Source: Pelomonas sp. Root1217
GTDB lineage: Bacteria; Pseudomonadota; Gammaproteobacteria; Burkholderiales; Burkholderiaceae_C
DNA length: 64,000 bases
Direction: 5' to 3'
Assembly: GCF_001425705.1 (NCBI RefSeq)
Contig: NZ_LMDC01000001.1
Location: 1 to 64,000 of the forward strand
Below are positions 28,601 through 35,772 of the stretch, piece after piece. The notes under the pieces are model-generated. The model did no database searches, was not told the DNA's origin, and worked only from the letters and a program-made list of their open reading frames with translations. Position 1 is the first letter of the stretch. Every line of letters begins with the position of its first letter. The position numbers and the translations under genes are program-made.

Positions 28601-28767
28601 CGCGGCTGGCTGCTCTGCCCGTCATCATGATCACTTCGCGCATTGCCCAGAAGCACCGCGACTACGCGGCTCAGCTGGGTGTCGACCACTATCTGGGCAA
28701 GCCTTACGATGAGGAGTATCTGCTCGGGCTGATCCGGCAGTTCACCCAGCAGGCCGTGCCGGCCTGA
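22675..28767 (+). CDS. chpA: ChpA/PilL-type CheA hybrid histidine kinase
   Basis: 2030 residues. An N-terminal FimL-like helical region (about 1-600) is followed by three Hpt-type domains. H711 lies in RRAFHTLKGSARM, H1053 in AQ/VQAHALAGNAATVG (degenerate, no lysine-glycine after the histidine), and H1267 in ALHTFKGGARLAG. They are joined by long acidic, proline-rich linkers. A dimerisation helix region and the CheA-type ATPase domain follow, with N-box HLLRNSVAHGIE at about 1603 and G-box GRGIGMDVVRAEV. Then come a CheW-like domain (about 1735-1875) and a C-terminal receiver with D1912/D1913 and phosphoacceptor D1957 in LSDIEMPRMDGF. ChpA phosphorylates PilG and PilH. Pseudomonas ChpA is larger and has more phosphotransfer domains, so this is a reduced version. 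Copy 1 of the dispersed repeat lies just upstream. Confidence 0.95.
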   Translation: MDSSLRDSELPADLSPLAWVQEELRRSLESVHKTLRRLVRDTGDNRLSAFGGDAQPSAPLQQAAAQLHQVSGVLSLVGLPAGASVLRAAEVAVARLAERPLEVEASTVDTIERADFALLAYVARLLAGNKTSSLALYPGYRALQQLNGAERIHPADLWQYDWSWRSIAPEAGVPPRSPEAVRAPFEAALLRHMREPSSQHAANLSGLCAGLAAALPAGTTRTLWQLAAAVFEGQALKLIPSDGYAKRLGSKLLHELRLVGHGDQMDPARERLAQDLLFFCAQCRVTQGAGPRLKAVHETYRLTDEHVGDYEDASLGRIDPAWVAQAKRRVISAKESWSSAAEGDQHRLAGLDEQFAGLADSLTRLFPSGEVLAQTLQRAVVATLRSRSTPPPALAMEIATSLLYVEAALEDAAFDQPEQADRVRRLARRVEAVAHGQTPEPLEDWMEDLYRRVSDRQTLGSVVHELRASLSEVEKQCDEYFRDPARRELLIPVPGQLQAMRGVLSVLGLDQAAQATVRMRDEVDGLANTEIDFERASARDVFERLANNLGALGFLIDMLSVQPQLAKRMFQFDDASGRLDAVMGRREGAVELPSFEASGFHVDLGDESPQTAAPAAYDATQPLRIDLGTLDLPDLSLPDVDLSQPVAPAPAPAAVVAPPPPAPSVADDPEMREIFLEEADEVIGNARAALEELRQAPADHGQLTIVRRAFHTLKGSARMVGLDPFGEGAWACEQLYNARLAEATPQADAALLGFTAEALDYFAHWRNQIAGTEPGLGLPDPVRRSADSLRLHGQPLPIAVSAAEAAETVGAAEVVEAQGLDLPLDAATPVEAIERGSEAMAEPAAEPVVAALPAEMEETPPLVPDFVLELGAPANEASIEANIDLALPEVTLDLDPTELPAELVSEFGAHAPTEPLPLPPTPDEEPTLANFGVVLDLDEEPEPVVAAEPLAEPPVRPEESTLALHKLLEEDEEPAAPVLTLVSPAEPEPEPEPEPADPDEGFKVIGSLRISIALFNIFLNEADELSRKLSIGLAEWAVELSHPVPQSCEVQAHALAGNAATVGYEDLSILARELEHTLGRAHRAVRYEQADADLFVRAADDIRRLLHQFAAGFLKPNDPEVVAQLHAYEPQEEAFTASAPLDALPLPALHDTLAGDLDDQVTVAADLPEPGVDLVDFVDLAEPVIEPVAVPIAETVAEAAPETEPAPLLAAEDEPEPGLPDHIEPDLYPIFEEEGRDLLEQLHGALRDWLAHPGELGRSDACMRALHTFKGGARLAGAMRLGEQAHNLESAIENLLRAGSADHGQVQALQHEGDALEHAFEELGRRLASAAVPAVIAPPPPAPAPAAKPPVVVEAAAPAPESDRPLAEIAQADVRPVASTFVEKPVEPAREIDWSRFTDTAEIAAGSDNLAIGQALVRVRGSLLERMATQAGEVSIRRARMESELVQMKGALLDLDDNLERLRAQLRELDLQAEAQMHAQQEAAQQGGREFDPLEFDRYTRFQELTRMLTESVGDVATLQRTLGRNVQTGEDELAAQSRLTRELQDDLLRTRLVDFDSIGERMHRVVRQAARDAGKQVKLEITGGQTELDRSVLERTAGAFEHLLRNSVAHGIESPEVRTASAKDPVGTLRIEVSQHGNEVLLNFSDNGAGLNLGRIRERGLQLGLISPDAEPDDAQLKRLIFAPGFSTASQVTELSGRGIGMDVVRAEVGTLGGSIETTSTAGQGTSFLLRLPLTTALTQVVLLKSADQVIAVPAALMQSVQRVPVDAVEAAYATGKLQHGGVEMPFYWLGGLLGHAGRGHVHGRHTHVVLVRSAQGALALHVDEVVGNQEVVVKNLGAQLNRVPGLAGISLLASGEVALIYNVVALADWYGLDAQARLAAAHAMSLGEAPQQAAPVVETVTQAPLVLVVDDSLTVRRVTQRFLERVGLRVMLAKDGLDAMEKLSGDELPSVVLSDIEMPRMDGFDLVRNMRADSRLAALPVIMITSRIAQKHRDYAAQLGVDHYLGKPYDEEYLLGLIRQFTQQAVPA

Positions 28768-28778
28768 GCACCCGCCCC

Positions 28779-29816
28779 ATGTCCCAGGTTGTCGACCATC
28801 TTGCCGAACTGACCGGTTTTCGTGACCGGGACGTCATGGACGTCACCCTGGTCATGGCGTTGCGTGACCTGCTGGAGCCCGAGTCCGTCGCGATCTACCG
28901 CAGCGTTGGCGAGCCGGGCGACGAACGCTGGCTGACCCGCGCCCATCTGCGCGCAGGTGATGCGGTCGCGTCGGCCGACCCGCTGTGGGCCAAGCCGAAC
29001 GCATTGCCGAAGGCGACCGACCATCCGCTGCGTCTGGAGGCCATGCGCAGCCGCAGCGTCACCCAGGTGGCCCAGGGTGGCCAGTGGTTGTATCTTTTTC
29101 CGATTGCCACCGATCGCGACGTCATCGGCGTCATCGAGATCCTGTCCACGCGGCGCCTTGGCACCGGTGCGCAGCGCATGGTCAGCAGCGTGCTGCGGAT
29201 CTATCACAACTTCCAGGGCCTGCTCGACTACTCCGAGCGTGACACGCTGACGGGGTTGTTGAACCGCAAGACCTTCGACGAGAGCTTCCTGAAGGTGCTG
29301 TCGGACATCCCGACGCGTGCCGACGTGACGCACGAGGCCGAGGACCGTCGCCACGAGACGGCCATCCAACACTATGTGCTCGGCGTGATCGACATTGATC
29401 ACTTCAAGACCGTCAATGACCGCTTCGGGCACCTGATCGGCGACGAAGTGCTGTTGTTGCTGTCGCGCCTGATGCGCGGCTCTTTCCGCTTTCACGACAT
29501 GCTCTATCGCTTCGGCGGCGAGGAGTTCGTCGTGCTGATGCGCTGCGACGAAGAGATCCACGCGGGCGAGGCCTTCGAGCGCCTGCGCCTGAATACCGAA
29601 CGCTATGCCTTCCCGCAGGTCGGCCGCATCACCGTCAGCATCGGCTTCACCGAGGTGCGACCGGGCGACGGGCCGGCCGATGCGTTCGAGCGCGCCGACA
29701 AGGCGGTCTATCACGCCAAGGGCCATGGCCGCAACCAGGTCCACAACTACGCGGCCCTGGTGGCCAGCGGCGTGATCCAGGAATCGGCACAGCTCAGCGA
29801 CGTCGAGCTGTTCTGA
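28779..29816 (+). CDS. GAF-like/GGDEF diguanylate cyclase
   Basis: 345 residues with no membrane segment. The N-terminal half (about 1-160) resembles a small GAF-like sensor (VMALRDLLEPESVAIYR ... YLFPIATDRDVIGVIEIL). The GGDEF domain shows DTLTGLLNRKTFDE, VIDIDHFKTVNDRFGH and the active-site FGGEEFVVL. The product-inhibition I-site RxxD is present as RFHD five residues before GGEEF, so the protein is probably an active, feedback-controlled c-di-GMP synthase. It starts 11 bases after chpA and is likely co-transcribed with the Pil-Chp genes, which would link chemosensory input to c-di-GMP. Confidence 0.93.
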   Translation: MSQVVDHLAELTGFRDRDVMDVTLVMALRDLLEPESVAIYRSVGEPGDERWLTRAHLRAGDAVASADPLWAKPNALPKATDHPLRLEAMRSRSVTQVAQGGQWLYLFPIATDRDVIGVIEILSTRRLGTGAQRMVSSVLRIYHNFQGLLDYSERDTLTGLLNRKTFDESFLKVLSDIPTRADVTHEAEDRRHETAIQHYVLGVIDIDHFKTVNDRFGHLIGDEVLLLLSRLMRGSFRFHDMLYRFGGEEFVVLMRCDEEIHAGEAFERLRLNTERYAFPQVGRITVSIGFTEVRPGDGPADAFERADKAVYHAKGHGRNQVHNYAALVASGVIQESAQLSDVELF

Positions 29817-29879
29817 AGCCGCCGCGCTGAAGCATTCGTCACCCGCGCAAGACCGCAGGCTGACCTTTTTGCTCTCCGT

Positions 29880-31304
29880 TCATCGCCTGACGACGGCGTA
29901 GCGGGCCAGCGTGCGCTCCCGTGCGATGGCGTGGTCGACGATGGGGCGCGGGTAGACGCTGCCCTGCATCTGCAGCGGCGCGCGCGTCCAGGGCTCGTGG
30001 ATGGTCTTGGCCGGTAGCTCCGCCAGTTCGGGGCAGTAGCGGCGGATGAAGCGGCCCTGCGCGTCGAACTTCTCGCTCTGGCTCACCGGGTTGAAGATGC
30101 GGAAATAGGGCTGGGCGTCGCAGCCGCTGCTGCTGGCCCACTGCCAGCCACCGTTGTTGGCCGCGAGGTCGAAGTCCAGCAGTTGCTGCGCGAAATAAGC
30201 CTCGCCGCGTTGCCAGGCGATGCCGAGATCCTTGGTCAGGAAGCTGGCTGTCACCATGCGCAGGCGGTTGTGCATATAGCCCGTCTGGTTGAGCTGGCGC
30301 ATGGCGGCGTCCACCAGCGGGTAGCCGGTGCGGCCCTCGCACCAGGCGGCGAACAGCGCGTCGGCTTCAGCGCCCGTCTCCCAACGGATGGCGTCGTACT
30401 CGGGCTTGAAGGCCGCCGTCATCGCATGCGGGTGGTGGTGCATGACCTGGTGATAGAAGTCGCGCCAGATCAGCTCCGACAGCCAGATCTCGGCGCCATG
30501 GTCGCCGCCCAGCATCCGCTGGTGCGCGATGCGCGCCAGGCGCCGGATCGACACCGTACCGAAGCGCAGGTGCACGCTCAGATAGCTCGGCCCCTTCATC
30601 GCCGGGAAGTCACGCCTGCTGTCATACGCGTCGATGCGGTCCAGGAAGTCCTCCAGCAGCGCTTCGGCGCCGCGGCTGCCGCGGCCGACGTGGTCGGTCA
30701 GCCCAGCGGCCCGGAAGGCGATGTCTTCGAGTGCGGGGACGCCCTTGGCCAGGGCGCTGTCTGCCAGGGCATGCGCATGGCGCTCCACCGGGTAGCTGCT
30801 GAGGTAGAACTCGTCGACCTTGCGCAGCCAGGCGTTCTTGTAGGGCGTGAACACGCCATACGGCCCGCCGGCGGCGGTCATCACCTCGCGGCGCTCGAAG
30901 ATGACATGGTCCTTGAAAGTGCGCAGCTCGGCGTTGCAGGGCTTGAGCAGGTCGGCAACCCGCGCGTCGCGCATCAGCGCCTGCGGTTCGTCGTCGTGGT
31001 TGGTGAACACGGCCTGCACGCCGAGCTCGGCCGCCAGGCGCGGGATCTCGTCGGCCGCAAAGCCATGCCGCACGATCAGCGCGCCGCCGAGCTTGCGCAG
31101 ATCCTCGTCCAGCACCTGCAGCGCGCCCAGGATGAACTCGACACGCCGGTCTGCGCGGGGCAGGGCGTCGAGGATGTCGCGGTCCAGGATGAAGGCGCAG
31201 GAAACCTGGTCGGCGACCTTCAGCGCCTGGTACAGCGCGGCCTGATCGGCCACGCGCAAGTCGCGGCGGAACCAGACGAGCGCACGGTCGATGCGGATGG
31301 TCAT
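29880..31304 (-). CDS. phr: Deoxyribodipyrimidine photolyase
   Basis: 474 residues, typical of class I CPD photolyases. The N-terminal alpha/beta antenna-binding domain begins ALVWFRRDLRVADQAAL. The C-terminal FAD domain shows WSELIWRDFYHQ-like WLSELIWRDFYHQV, RTGYPLVDAAMRQL, MHNRLRMVTASFL and the terminal GWQWASSSGCDAQPYFRIFNP region. It repairs cyclobutane pyrimidine dimers using light. The open frame continues to 31901 as antisense of algH; the ATG at 31304 (MTIRIDRALVWF) is the family start. It is divergent from algH with only 15 bases between the start codons. Confidence 0.96.
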   Translation of the reverse strand: MTIRIDRALVWFRRDLRVADQAALYQALKVADQVSCAFILDRDILDALPRADRRVEFILGALQVLDEDLRKLGGALIVRHGFAADEIPRLAAELGVQAVFTNHDDEPQALMRDARVADLLKPCNAELRTFKDHVIFERREVMTAAGGPYGVFTPYKNAWLRKVDEFYLSSYPVERHAHALADSALAKGVPALEDIAFRAAGLTDHVGRGSRGAEALLEDFLDRIDAYDSRRDFPAMKGPSYLSVHLRFGTVSIRRLARIAHQRMLGGDHGAEIWLSELIWRDFYHQVMHHHPHAMTAAFKPEYDAIRWETGAEADALFAAWCEGRTGYPLVDAAMRQLNQTGYMHNRLRMVTASFLTKDLGIAWQRGEAYFAQQLLDFDLAANNGGWQWASSSGCDAQPYFRIFNPVSQSEKFDAQGRFIRRYCPELAELPAKTIHEPWTRAPLQMQGSVYPRPIVDHAIARERTLARYAVVRR

Positions 31305-31319
31305 GACCAGCAGAATAAA

Positions 31320-31907
31320 ATGTCTTTCATGCCCGCCGACCGGATCGTCCTGACCAACCAGTTCCTCATCGCCATGCCTGGCATGGCCGACGAGGCCTTC
31401 GCAGGCACGGTGGTCTACCTCTGCGAGCACAACGACAACGGCGCCCTGGGCCTCGTCATCAACAAACCCATCTCTCTGACGCTGGGCAATCTGTTCGAGA
31501 AGGTCGAGCTCAGCCCACCCGCGGAACCGCTGGCCGACAGCCCCGTCTTCTACGGCGGCCCGGTGCAAACCGACCGGGGTTTCGTGCTGCACGAGCCGCT
31601 GGACGAGGAGGGCGGCCACTACAACGCCACGTTGGCCGTGCCTGGCGGCCTGGAGATGACCACCAGCCGCGACGTGCTGGAGGCCCTGTCCAATGGCGCC
31701 GGCCCCAGAAAGATCTTCGTCACCCTCGGCTACAGCGGCTGGGCCGCGGGCCAGCTCGAAGAGGAAATCGGCCGCAATGGTTGGCTGACGGTCGACGCGG
31801 CGCCCGAGATCATCTTCGACACGCCGGTCGAGCAGCGCTACGAGCGCGCGCTGGCGCTGCTGGGGGTGGACCCGCGCATGCTCAGCTCGGACGCGGGGCA
31901 CGCATGA
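31320..31907 (+). CDS. algH: YqgE/AlgH family protein
   Basis: 195 residues from ATG 31320 (MSFMPADRIVLTNQF); ATG 31329 is possible. Family hallmarks are the N-terminal LTNQFLIAMPGM, the NGALGLVINKP strand-helix and the GGPVQTDRGFVLH segment. AlgH was named from alginate regulation in Pseudomonas. Its biochemical role is unsettled, and structures show a stand-alone alpha/beta fold. It overlaps ruvX by four bases and leads the algH-ruvX-pyrR-pyrB-pyrC' operon known from pseudomonads. Confidence 0.95.
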   Translation: MSFMPADRIVLTNQFLIAMPGMADEAFAGTVVYLCEHNDNGALGLVINKPISLTLGNLFEKVELSPPAEPLADSPVFYGGPVQTDRGFVLHEPLDEEGGHYNATLAVPGGLEMTTSRDVLEALSNGAGPRKIFVTLGYSGWAAGQLEEEIGRNGWLTVDAAPEIIFDTPVEQRYERALALLGVDPRMLSSDAGHA

Positions 31908-32299
31908 TGGCGGCCTTGGCGCCGTCGCATCAGATCTTTCTTGCTTTTGATTTCGGCACCCGTCGCATCGGCGTGGCCTCGGGCACGCGCCTGCTCGGTT
32001 CGGCCGAGCCGCGCGGTACCCTCAAGAGCGGCGACTTTGACGCGATTGCCGCCCTCGTCAAGACCTGGCAACCCGACGCCCTCGTCATCGGCGTGCCGCG
32101 CCATCCCGACGGAGCGCCTCACGAGATGACGGCCAAGGCACAGAATTTCGGCCGCCGGCTGGCCGGGCGCCATCACCTGCCGGTCTTCGAGGTGGACGAG
32201 CGCTACACCAGCGTCGAAGCCGAGGCCGAAGGCGCGCACGACGTGGATGCCGCGGCCGCCGCCCTGATCCTTGAACAATTTTTCCGGGAACACCCATGA
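31904..32299 (+). CDS. ruvX: RuvX/YqgF Holliday-junction resolvase-like protein
   Basis: 131 residues. An RNase H-like fold begins FLAFDFGTRRIGVASG with the first catalytic aspartate. GVPRHPDG and VDERYTSVEAEAEG supply further conserved residues, and the C-terminal acidic HDVDAAAAALILEQF contains the last acidic positions. YqgF proteins act on Holliday junctions or in 16S rRNA 5'-end processing; which role applies here is not evident. Start and stop overlap algH and pyrR by four bases each (ATGA), so there is tight translational coupling. Confidence 0.95.
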   Translation: MMAALAPSHQIFLAFDFGTRRIGVASGTRLLGSAEPRGTLKSGDFDAIAALVKTWQPDALVIGVPRHPDGAPHEMTAKAQNFGRRLAGRHHLPVFEVDERYTSVEAEAEGAHDVDAAAAALILEQFFREHP

Positions 32300-32784
32300 G
32301 TGACCTCAAGCTGGATGCTGAAGGCCTGTACCTTGAACTCAAGCGCGGCGTGCAGCGGCTGCTGACCGCCGACACCGCCCTCGTCGGCATCTGGAGCGGC
32401 GGCGCCTGGCTGGCCGAGCGCCTGGCCGTTGACCTGGGCCTGGCCGACGCCGGCACCATCTCCAGCGTGCTGCACCGCGACGACTTCGGCTCACGGGGCC
32501 TGGCCAAGGCCGACCACACCTCGCTGCCTTTCGACGTCAACGGCCGCGACATCCTGCTCATCGACGACGTGCTCTACACCGGCCGCACGACGCGGGCCGT
32601 GCTCAACGAGTTGTTCGATTTCGGCCGCCCGGAGAGCGTGCAGCTGGCGGTGCTGGTGGACCGCGGCGGGCGGCAACTGCCGATCGAGCCGGCATTCTCT
32701 GCGGCCCGCGTCACGCTGAACAGCGAGCAAAGCCTGCGCCTGGCGCGCAAAGACGATGGCCGATTCGCGTTCGAGGTGAAGTGA
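32296..32784 (+). CDS. pyrR: PyrR bifunctional protein / uracil phosphoribosyltransferase homologue
   Basis: 162 residues. A type I phosphoribosyltransferase fold with the PRPP loop [18 protein letters not shown] and an RDDF flexible-loop segment ([16 protein letters not shown]). In Firmicutes, PyrR binds pyr mRNA leaders and attenuates transcription. Here the gene is fused into an operon by four-base overlaps with ruvX and by one base with pyrB, leaving no leader in front of it or pyrB. If it regulates, it must act at the operon promoter, on another transcript, or enzymatically. Confidence 0.93.
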   Translation: MSDLKLDAEGLYLELKRGVQRLLTADTALVGIWSGGAWLAERLAVDLGLADAGTISSVLHRDDFGSRGLAKADHTSLPFDVNGRDILLIDDVLYTGRTTRAVLNELFDFGRPESVQLAVLVDRGGRQLPIEPAFSAARVTLNSEQSLRLARKDDGRFAFEVK

Positions 32785-33746
32785 TGCTCAGCAAGCGAAA
32801 TCCCCAGCTCAACAAGCACGGCGAGCTCATCCACCTGCTGTCCACCGAAGGCCTGCCGCGTGCGGTCATGGAGCAGATCCTGGACACGGCCGGCAGCTTC
32901 CTCTCGGTCAACGACCGCGAGGTCAAGAAGGTGCCGCTGCTGCGCGGCAAGTCGGTGTTCAACCTGTTCTTCGAGAACAGCACCCGCACCCGCACCACCT
33001 TCGAGATCGCTGCCAAGCGATTGAGCGCCGACGTCATCAACCTCGACATCGCGCGCTCCTCCACCGCCAAGGGCGAGACGCTGCTGGACACGGTGGCCAA
33101 CCTCAGCGCAATGCACGCCGACATGTTCGTCGTGCGCCACAGCGAGAGCGGCGCGCCCCACCTGATCGCCCAGCATTGCGCGCCGCATGTGCACGTGGTG
33201 AATGCCGGCGACGGCCGGCACGCACACCCGACGCAGGGCCTGCTGGACATGTACACGATCCGGCACTTCAAGAAGGACTTCCGCAACCTGACGGTGGCCA
33301 TCGTCGGCGACATCGTCCACTCGCGCGTCGCCCGCTCCGACATCCACGCGCTCAACATCCTCGGCGTGCCCGAGATCCGCGCCGTCGGCCCCAAGACCCT
33401 GGTGCCGGGCGACCTGCGCGACATGGGCGTGCGCGTCTGCCACGACATGGCCGAGGGCGTGAAGGGCGCTGACGTCATCATCATGCTGCGCCTGCAGAAC
33501 GAGCGCATGAACGGCGGCATGCTGCCCAGCAGCGGCGAGTTCTTCAAGCACTTCGGCCTGACACCCGACAAGCTGGCCCTGGCCAAGCCCGACGCCATCG
33601 TCATGCACCCCGGGCCGATCAACCGCGGCGTCGAGATCGCGTCCGAGGTGGCCGACGGCAAGAGCAGCGTCATCCTGCCTCAGGTGACATTCGGCATCGC
33701 TGTCCGAATGGCTGTCATGGCCATCCTTGCCGGGAACGAAGCATGA
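32784..33746 (+). CDS. pyrB: Aspartate carbamoyltransferase catalytic subunit
   Basis: 320 residues from ATG 32784, which overlaps the pyrR stop by one base; an adjacent in-frame GTG at 32781 is the alternative. The carbamoyl-phosphate loop [13 protein letters not shown] and the 80s-type loop RSSTAKGE are present, together with [12 protein letters not shown] and the C-terminal [12 protein letters not shown]. It makes carbamoyl-aspartate in pyrimidine synthesis. No pyrI regulatory subunit is present. The next gene, a DHOase-like pyrC', overlaps by four bases (ATGA at 33743), as in the dodecameric ATCase-DHOase' complexes known from pseudomonads. Confidence 0.97.
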   Translation: MLSKRNPQLNKHGELIHLLSTEGLPRAVMEQILDTAGSFLSVNDREVKKVPLLRGKSVFNLFFENSTRTRTTFEIAAKRLSADVINLDIARSSTAKGETLLDTVANLSAMHADMFVVRHSESGAPHLIAQHCAPHVHVVNAGDGRHAHPTQGLLDMYTIRHFKKDFRNLTVAIVGDIVHSRVARSDIHALNILGVPEIRAVGPKTLVPGDLRDMGVRVCHDMAEGVKGADVIIMLRLQNERMNGGMLPSSGEFFKHFGLTPDKLALAKPDAIVMHPGPINRGVEIASEVADGKSSVILPQVTFGIAVRMAVMAILAGNEA

Positions 33747-35044
33747 AGATCCTGATCAAAGGCGGCCGGCTGATCGACCCGGCATCCAGTCTCGACCGCA
33801 TCGGCGACGTCGCCATCGCCAATGGCCGCATCGTGCACCTGGGGGATGTAGGCGACTTCGTTGCCGACCGCACCGTGGACGCGACCGGCCTCATCGTCGC
33901 GCCCGGCCTCGTCGACCTGTGCGCCCGGCTGCGCGAGCCCGGGCACGAGCATGAAGGCCTGCTCGAAAGCGAACTCGCCGCCGCGGCCGCTGGCGGCGTG
34001 ACCAGCCTGGTCTGCCCGCCCGACACCGACCCGGTGCTGGACGAGCCCGGCCTGGTGGAGATGCTGAAGTTCCGCGCCCGCAAGCTGAGCCGCTGCCGCC
34101 TGTTTCCGCTCGGCGCGCTGACGCGCCAGTTGAACGGCACCGCGCTGACCGAGATGGCCGAGCTGACCGAGGCTGGCTGCATCGGCTTCTCGCAGGCCGA
34201 GGTGCCGATCAAGGACACGCTGGTGCTGAGCCGCGCGCTTCAATACGCCGCCACCTATGGCTACACGGTCTGGCTGCGCCCGCTGGATGCCTACCTGGGT
34301 GGCGGCGTCGCGGCCAGCGGCGCGGTCGCGACGCGGCTGGGCCTGTCCGGCGTGCCAGTTAGCGCCGAGACGGTGGCCCTGCACACCGTTTTTGAATTGG
34401 TCCGCGCCACGGGCGCCCGTCTCCATATCTGCCGCCTCAGTAGCGCCGCCGGCGTCGAGCTGGTGCGCGCGGCCAAGCGCGAGGGCCTGCCGGTCACGGC
34501 CGACGTGTCCATCAATTCCCTGCACCTGAGCGACGTCGACATCGGCTACTTCGACTCGGCCATGCGCTTGACGCCGCCGCTGCGCCAGGGCCGTGACCGC
34601 GACGCGCTGCGCGCCGGCCTGGCCGACGGCACCATCGACGCGCTGGTGTCTGACCACATGCCCGTCACGACCGACGAGAAGGCCGTGCCCTTCGCTGAGG
34701 CCACGCCGGGCGCCACGGGCCTGGAGTTGTTGCTGAGTCTGGCGCTGCGCTGGGCCAAGGATGCCGAGTTGCCCCTGCAGCGGGCACTCGCCGTCGTCAC
34801 CGCGGAGCCAGTGCGTGTGCTTGGCAGCGCACTGGGTTCACTGTCCGCCAGCGCGGGTCGCCTGGTGGAAGGCGGCGTCGCCGACGTCTGCGTGTTCGAC
34901 GCGAACGCGAGCTGGTCGGTCACGCCCGAGGCGCTCGCCAGCCAGGGCAAGCACACGCCGTTCGCCTTCGCCTCCAGCGGCTTCGAGCTGCCAGCCAAAG
35001 TGCGCTGCACGCTGGTCGCAGGCCACATCGCCTACGAGGCCTGA
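33743..35044 (+). CDS. pyrX: Dihydroorotase-like protein, probably non-catalytic (PyrC'/PyrX)
   Basis: 433 residues of type I DHOase fold ([17 protein letters not shown] ... [10 protein letters not shown]). Active DHOases carry the metal-binding HxH in a VDxHVHLREPG motif. Here the stretch reads [11 protein letters not shown], so both histidines are lost. A further ligand-region change reads [11 protein letters not shown], where active enzymes have a histidine before LS. The aspartate remains in [11 protein letters not shown], with M and V replacing the usual AP/H residues. This fits the inactive DHOase' partner that stabilises class A ATCase in Pseudomonas. A separate catalytic DHOase should exist elsewhere in the genome. 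It is coupled to pyrB (four-base overlap) and to the following acyltransferase (one base). Confidence 0.9.
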   Translation: MKILIKGGRLIDPASSLDRIGDVAIANGRIVHLGDVGDFVADRTVDATGLIVAPGLVDLCARLREPGHEHEGLLESELAAAAAGGVTSLVCPPDTDPVLDEPGLVEMLKFRARKLSRCRLFPLGALTRQLNGTALTEMAELTEAGCIGFSQAEVPIKDTLVLSRALQYAATYGYTVWLRPLDAYLGGGVAASGAVATRLGLSGVPVSAETVALHTVFELVRATGARLHICRLSSAAGVELVRAAKREGLPVTADVSINSLHLSDVDIGYFDSAMRLTPPLRQGRDRDALRAGLADGTIDALVSDHMPVTTDEKAVPFAEATPGATGLELLLSLALRWAKDAELPLQRALAVVTAEPVRVLGSALGSLSASAGRLVEGGVADVCVFDANASWSVTPEALASQGKHTPFAFASSGFELPAKVRCTLVAGHIAYEA

Positions 35045-35772
35045 TGAGCGCCTGGATCGCCACTTGGCGCCTCGCGCGCCTTGTGCCGCATGTGCTGCAC
35101 GGCCTGTGGATCGTCAGGCGCCGCTTCGAGCTGCTGACGACGGCCGAGCGGCACGGGCTGATCCAATGGTGGTCGGTCAAGACGCTGCGCATCCTCGGCA
35201 TCGCGCTGAAGTCCGAGGGGCAAGCCCTGCCCACGGGTCATCTGGCGGTGGCCAACCATGTCTCATGGCTGGACATCGCCGCCGTCCACGCGGTGCTGCC
35301 GCAGGCGCGCTTCGTGTCCAAGGCGGACGTGAAGCACTGGCCGGTGGTCGGCGCCCTCGTCGAAGGCGCCGGCACGCTCTTCATCGAGCGCGCCAGCAAG
35401 CGCGACGCGTTGCGCGTCGTTCACCAGACGGCTGCGGCATTGCAGGCGGGCGATTGCGTGGCCGTCTTTCCGGAAGGCACGACCGGCGCGGGCCCCGAGC
35501 TGCTGCCCTTCCACGCCAATCTGCTGCAGGCGGCGGTGTCGACGGGGGCGCCCGTGCTGCCGGTCGTGCTGCGCTGGCACGGACCGGGCGAGCGATTCAG
35601 CAGCTCCGCCCGCTTCATTGGTGACACGACTCTGGTACAGAGCCTGTGGCGCATCGCCTCGGCCAAAGGCCTGGGCGTCGACGTTCAGATCCTGCCCAGC
35701 GTGATGACAGAAGGCCAGGACCGCCGCGCCCTCGGCGAGGCGTTGCGCGCGGCGATCAGCGCGCGGCTCTGA
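35044..35772 (+). CDS. 1-acyl-sn-glycerol-3-phosphate acyltransferase (PlsC family)
   Basis: 242 residues. The acyltransferase motif HxxxxD is seen in VANHVSWLDIAAVHA, the second block in RFVSKADVKHWPVVG, and the third, substrate-binding motif in VFPEGTTGAGPELLPFHANLL. An N-terminal hydrophobic/amphipathic segment suggests inner-membrane association. PlsC makes phosphatidic acid, although lysophospholipid or ornithine-lipid acyltransferases share these motifs, so no symbol is given. The ATG overlaps the pyrC' stop by one base. The last 17 bases overlap the convergent hydroxypyruvate isomerase-like gene. Confidence 0.9.
   Translation: MSAWIATWRLARLVPHVLHGLWIVRRRFELLTTAERHGLIQWWSVKTLRILGIALKSEGQALPTGHLAVANHVSWLDIAAVHAVLPQARFVSKADVKHWPVVGALVEGAGTLFIERASKRDALRVVHQTAAALQAGDCVAVFPEGTTGAGPELLPFHANLLQAAVSTGAPVLPVVLRWHGPGERFSSSARFIGDTTLVQSLWRIASAKGLGVDVQILPSVMTEGQDRRALGEALRAAISARL

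Noticed and set aside
31305..31901. N-terminal extension of the photolyase frame through algH
   Set aside because: This is antisense to algH; the photolyase antenna domain starts at MTIRIDRALVWF.
32270..32300. A PyrR-dependent attenuator before pyrR or pyrB
   Set aside because: The genes overlap, so there is no leader RNA.
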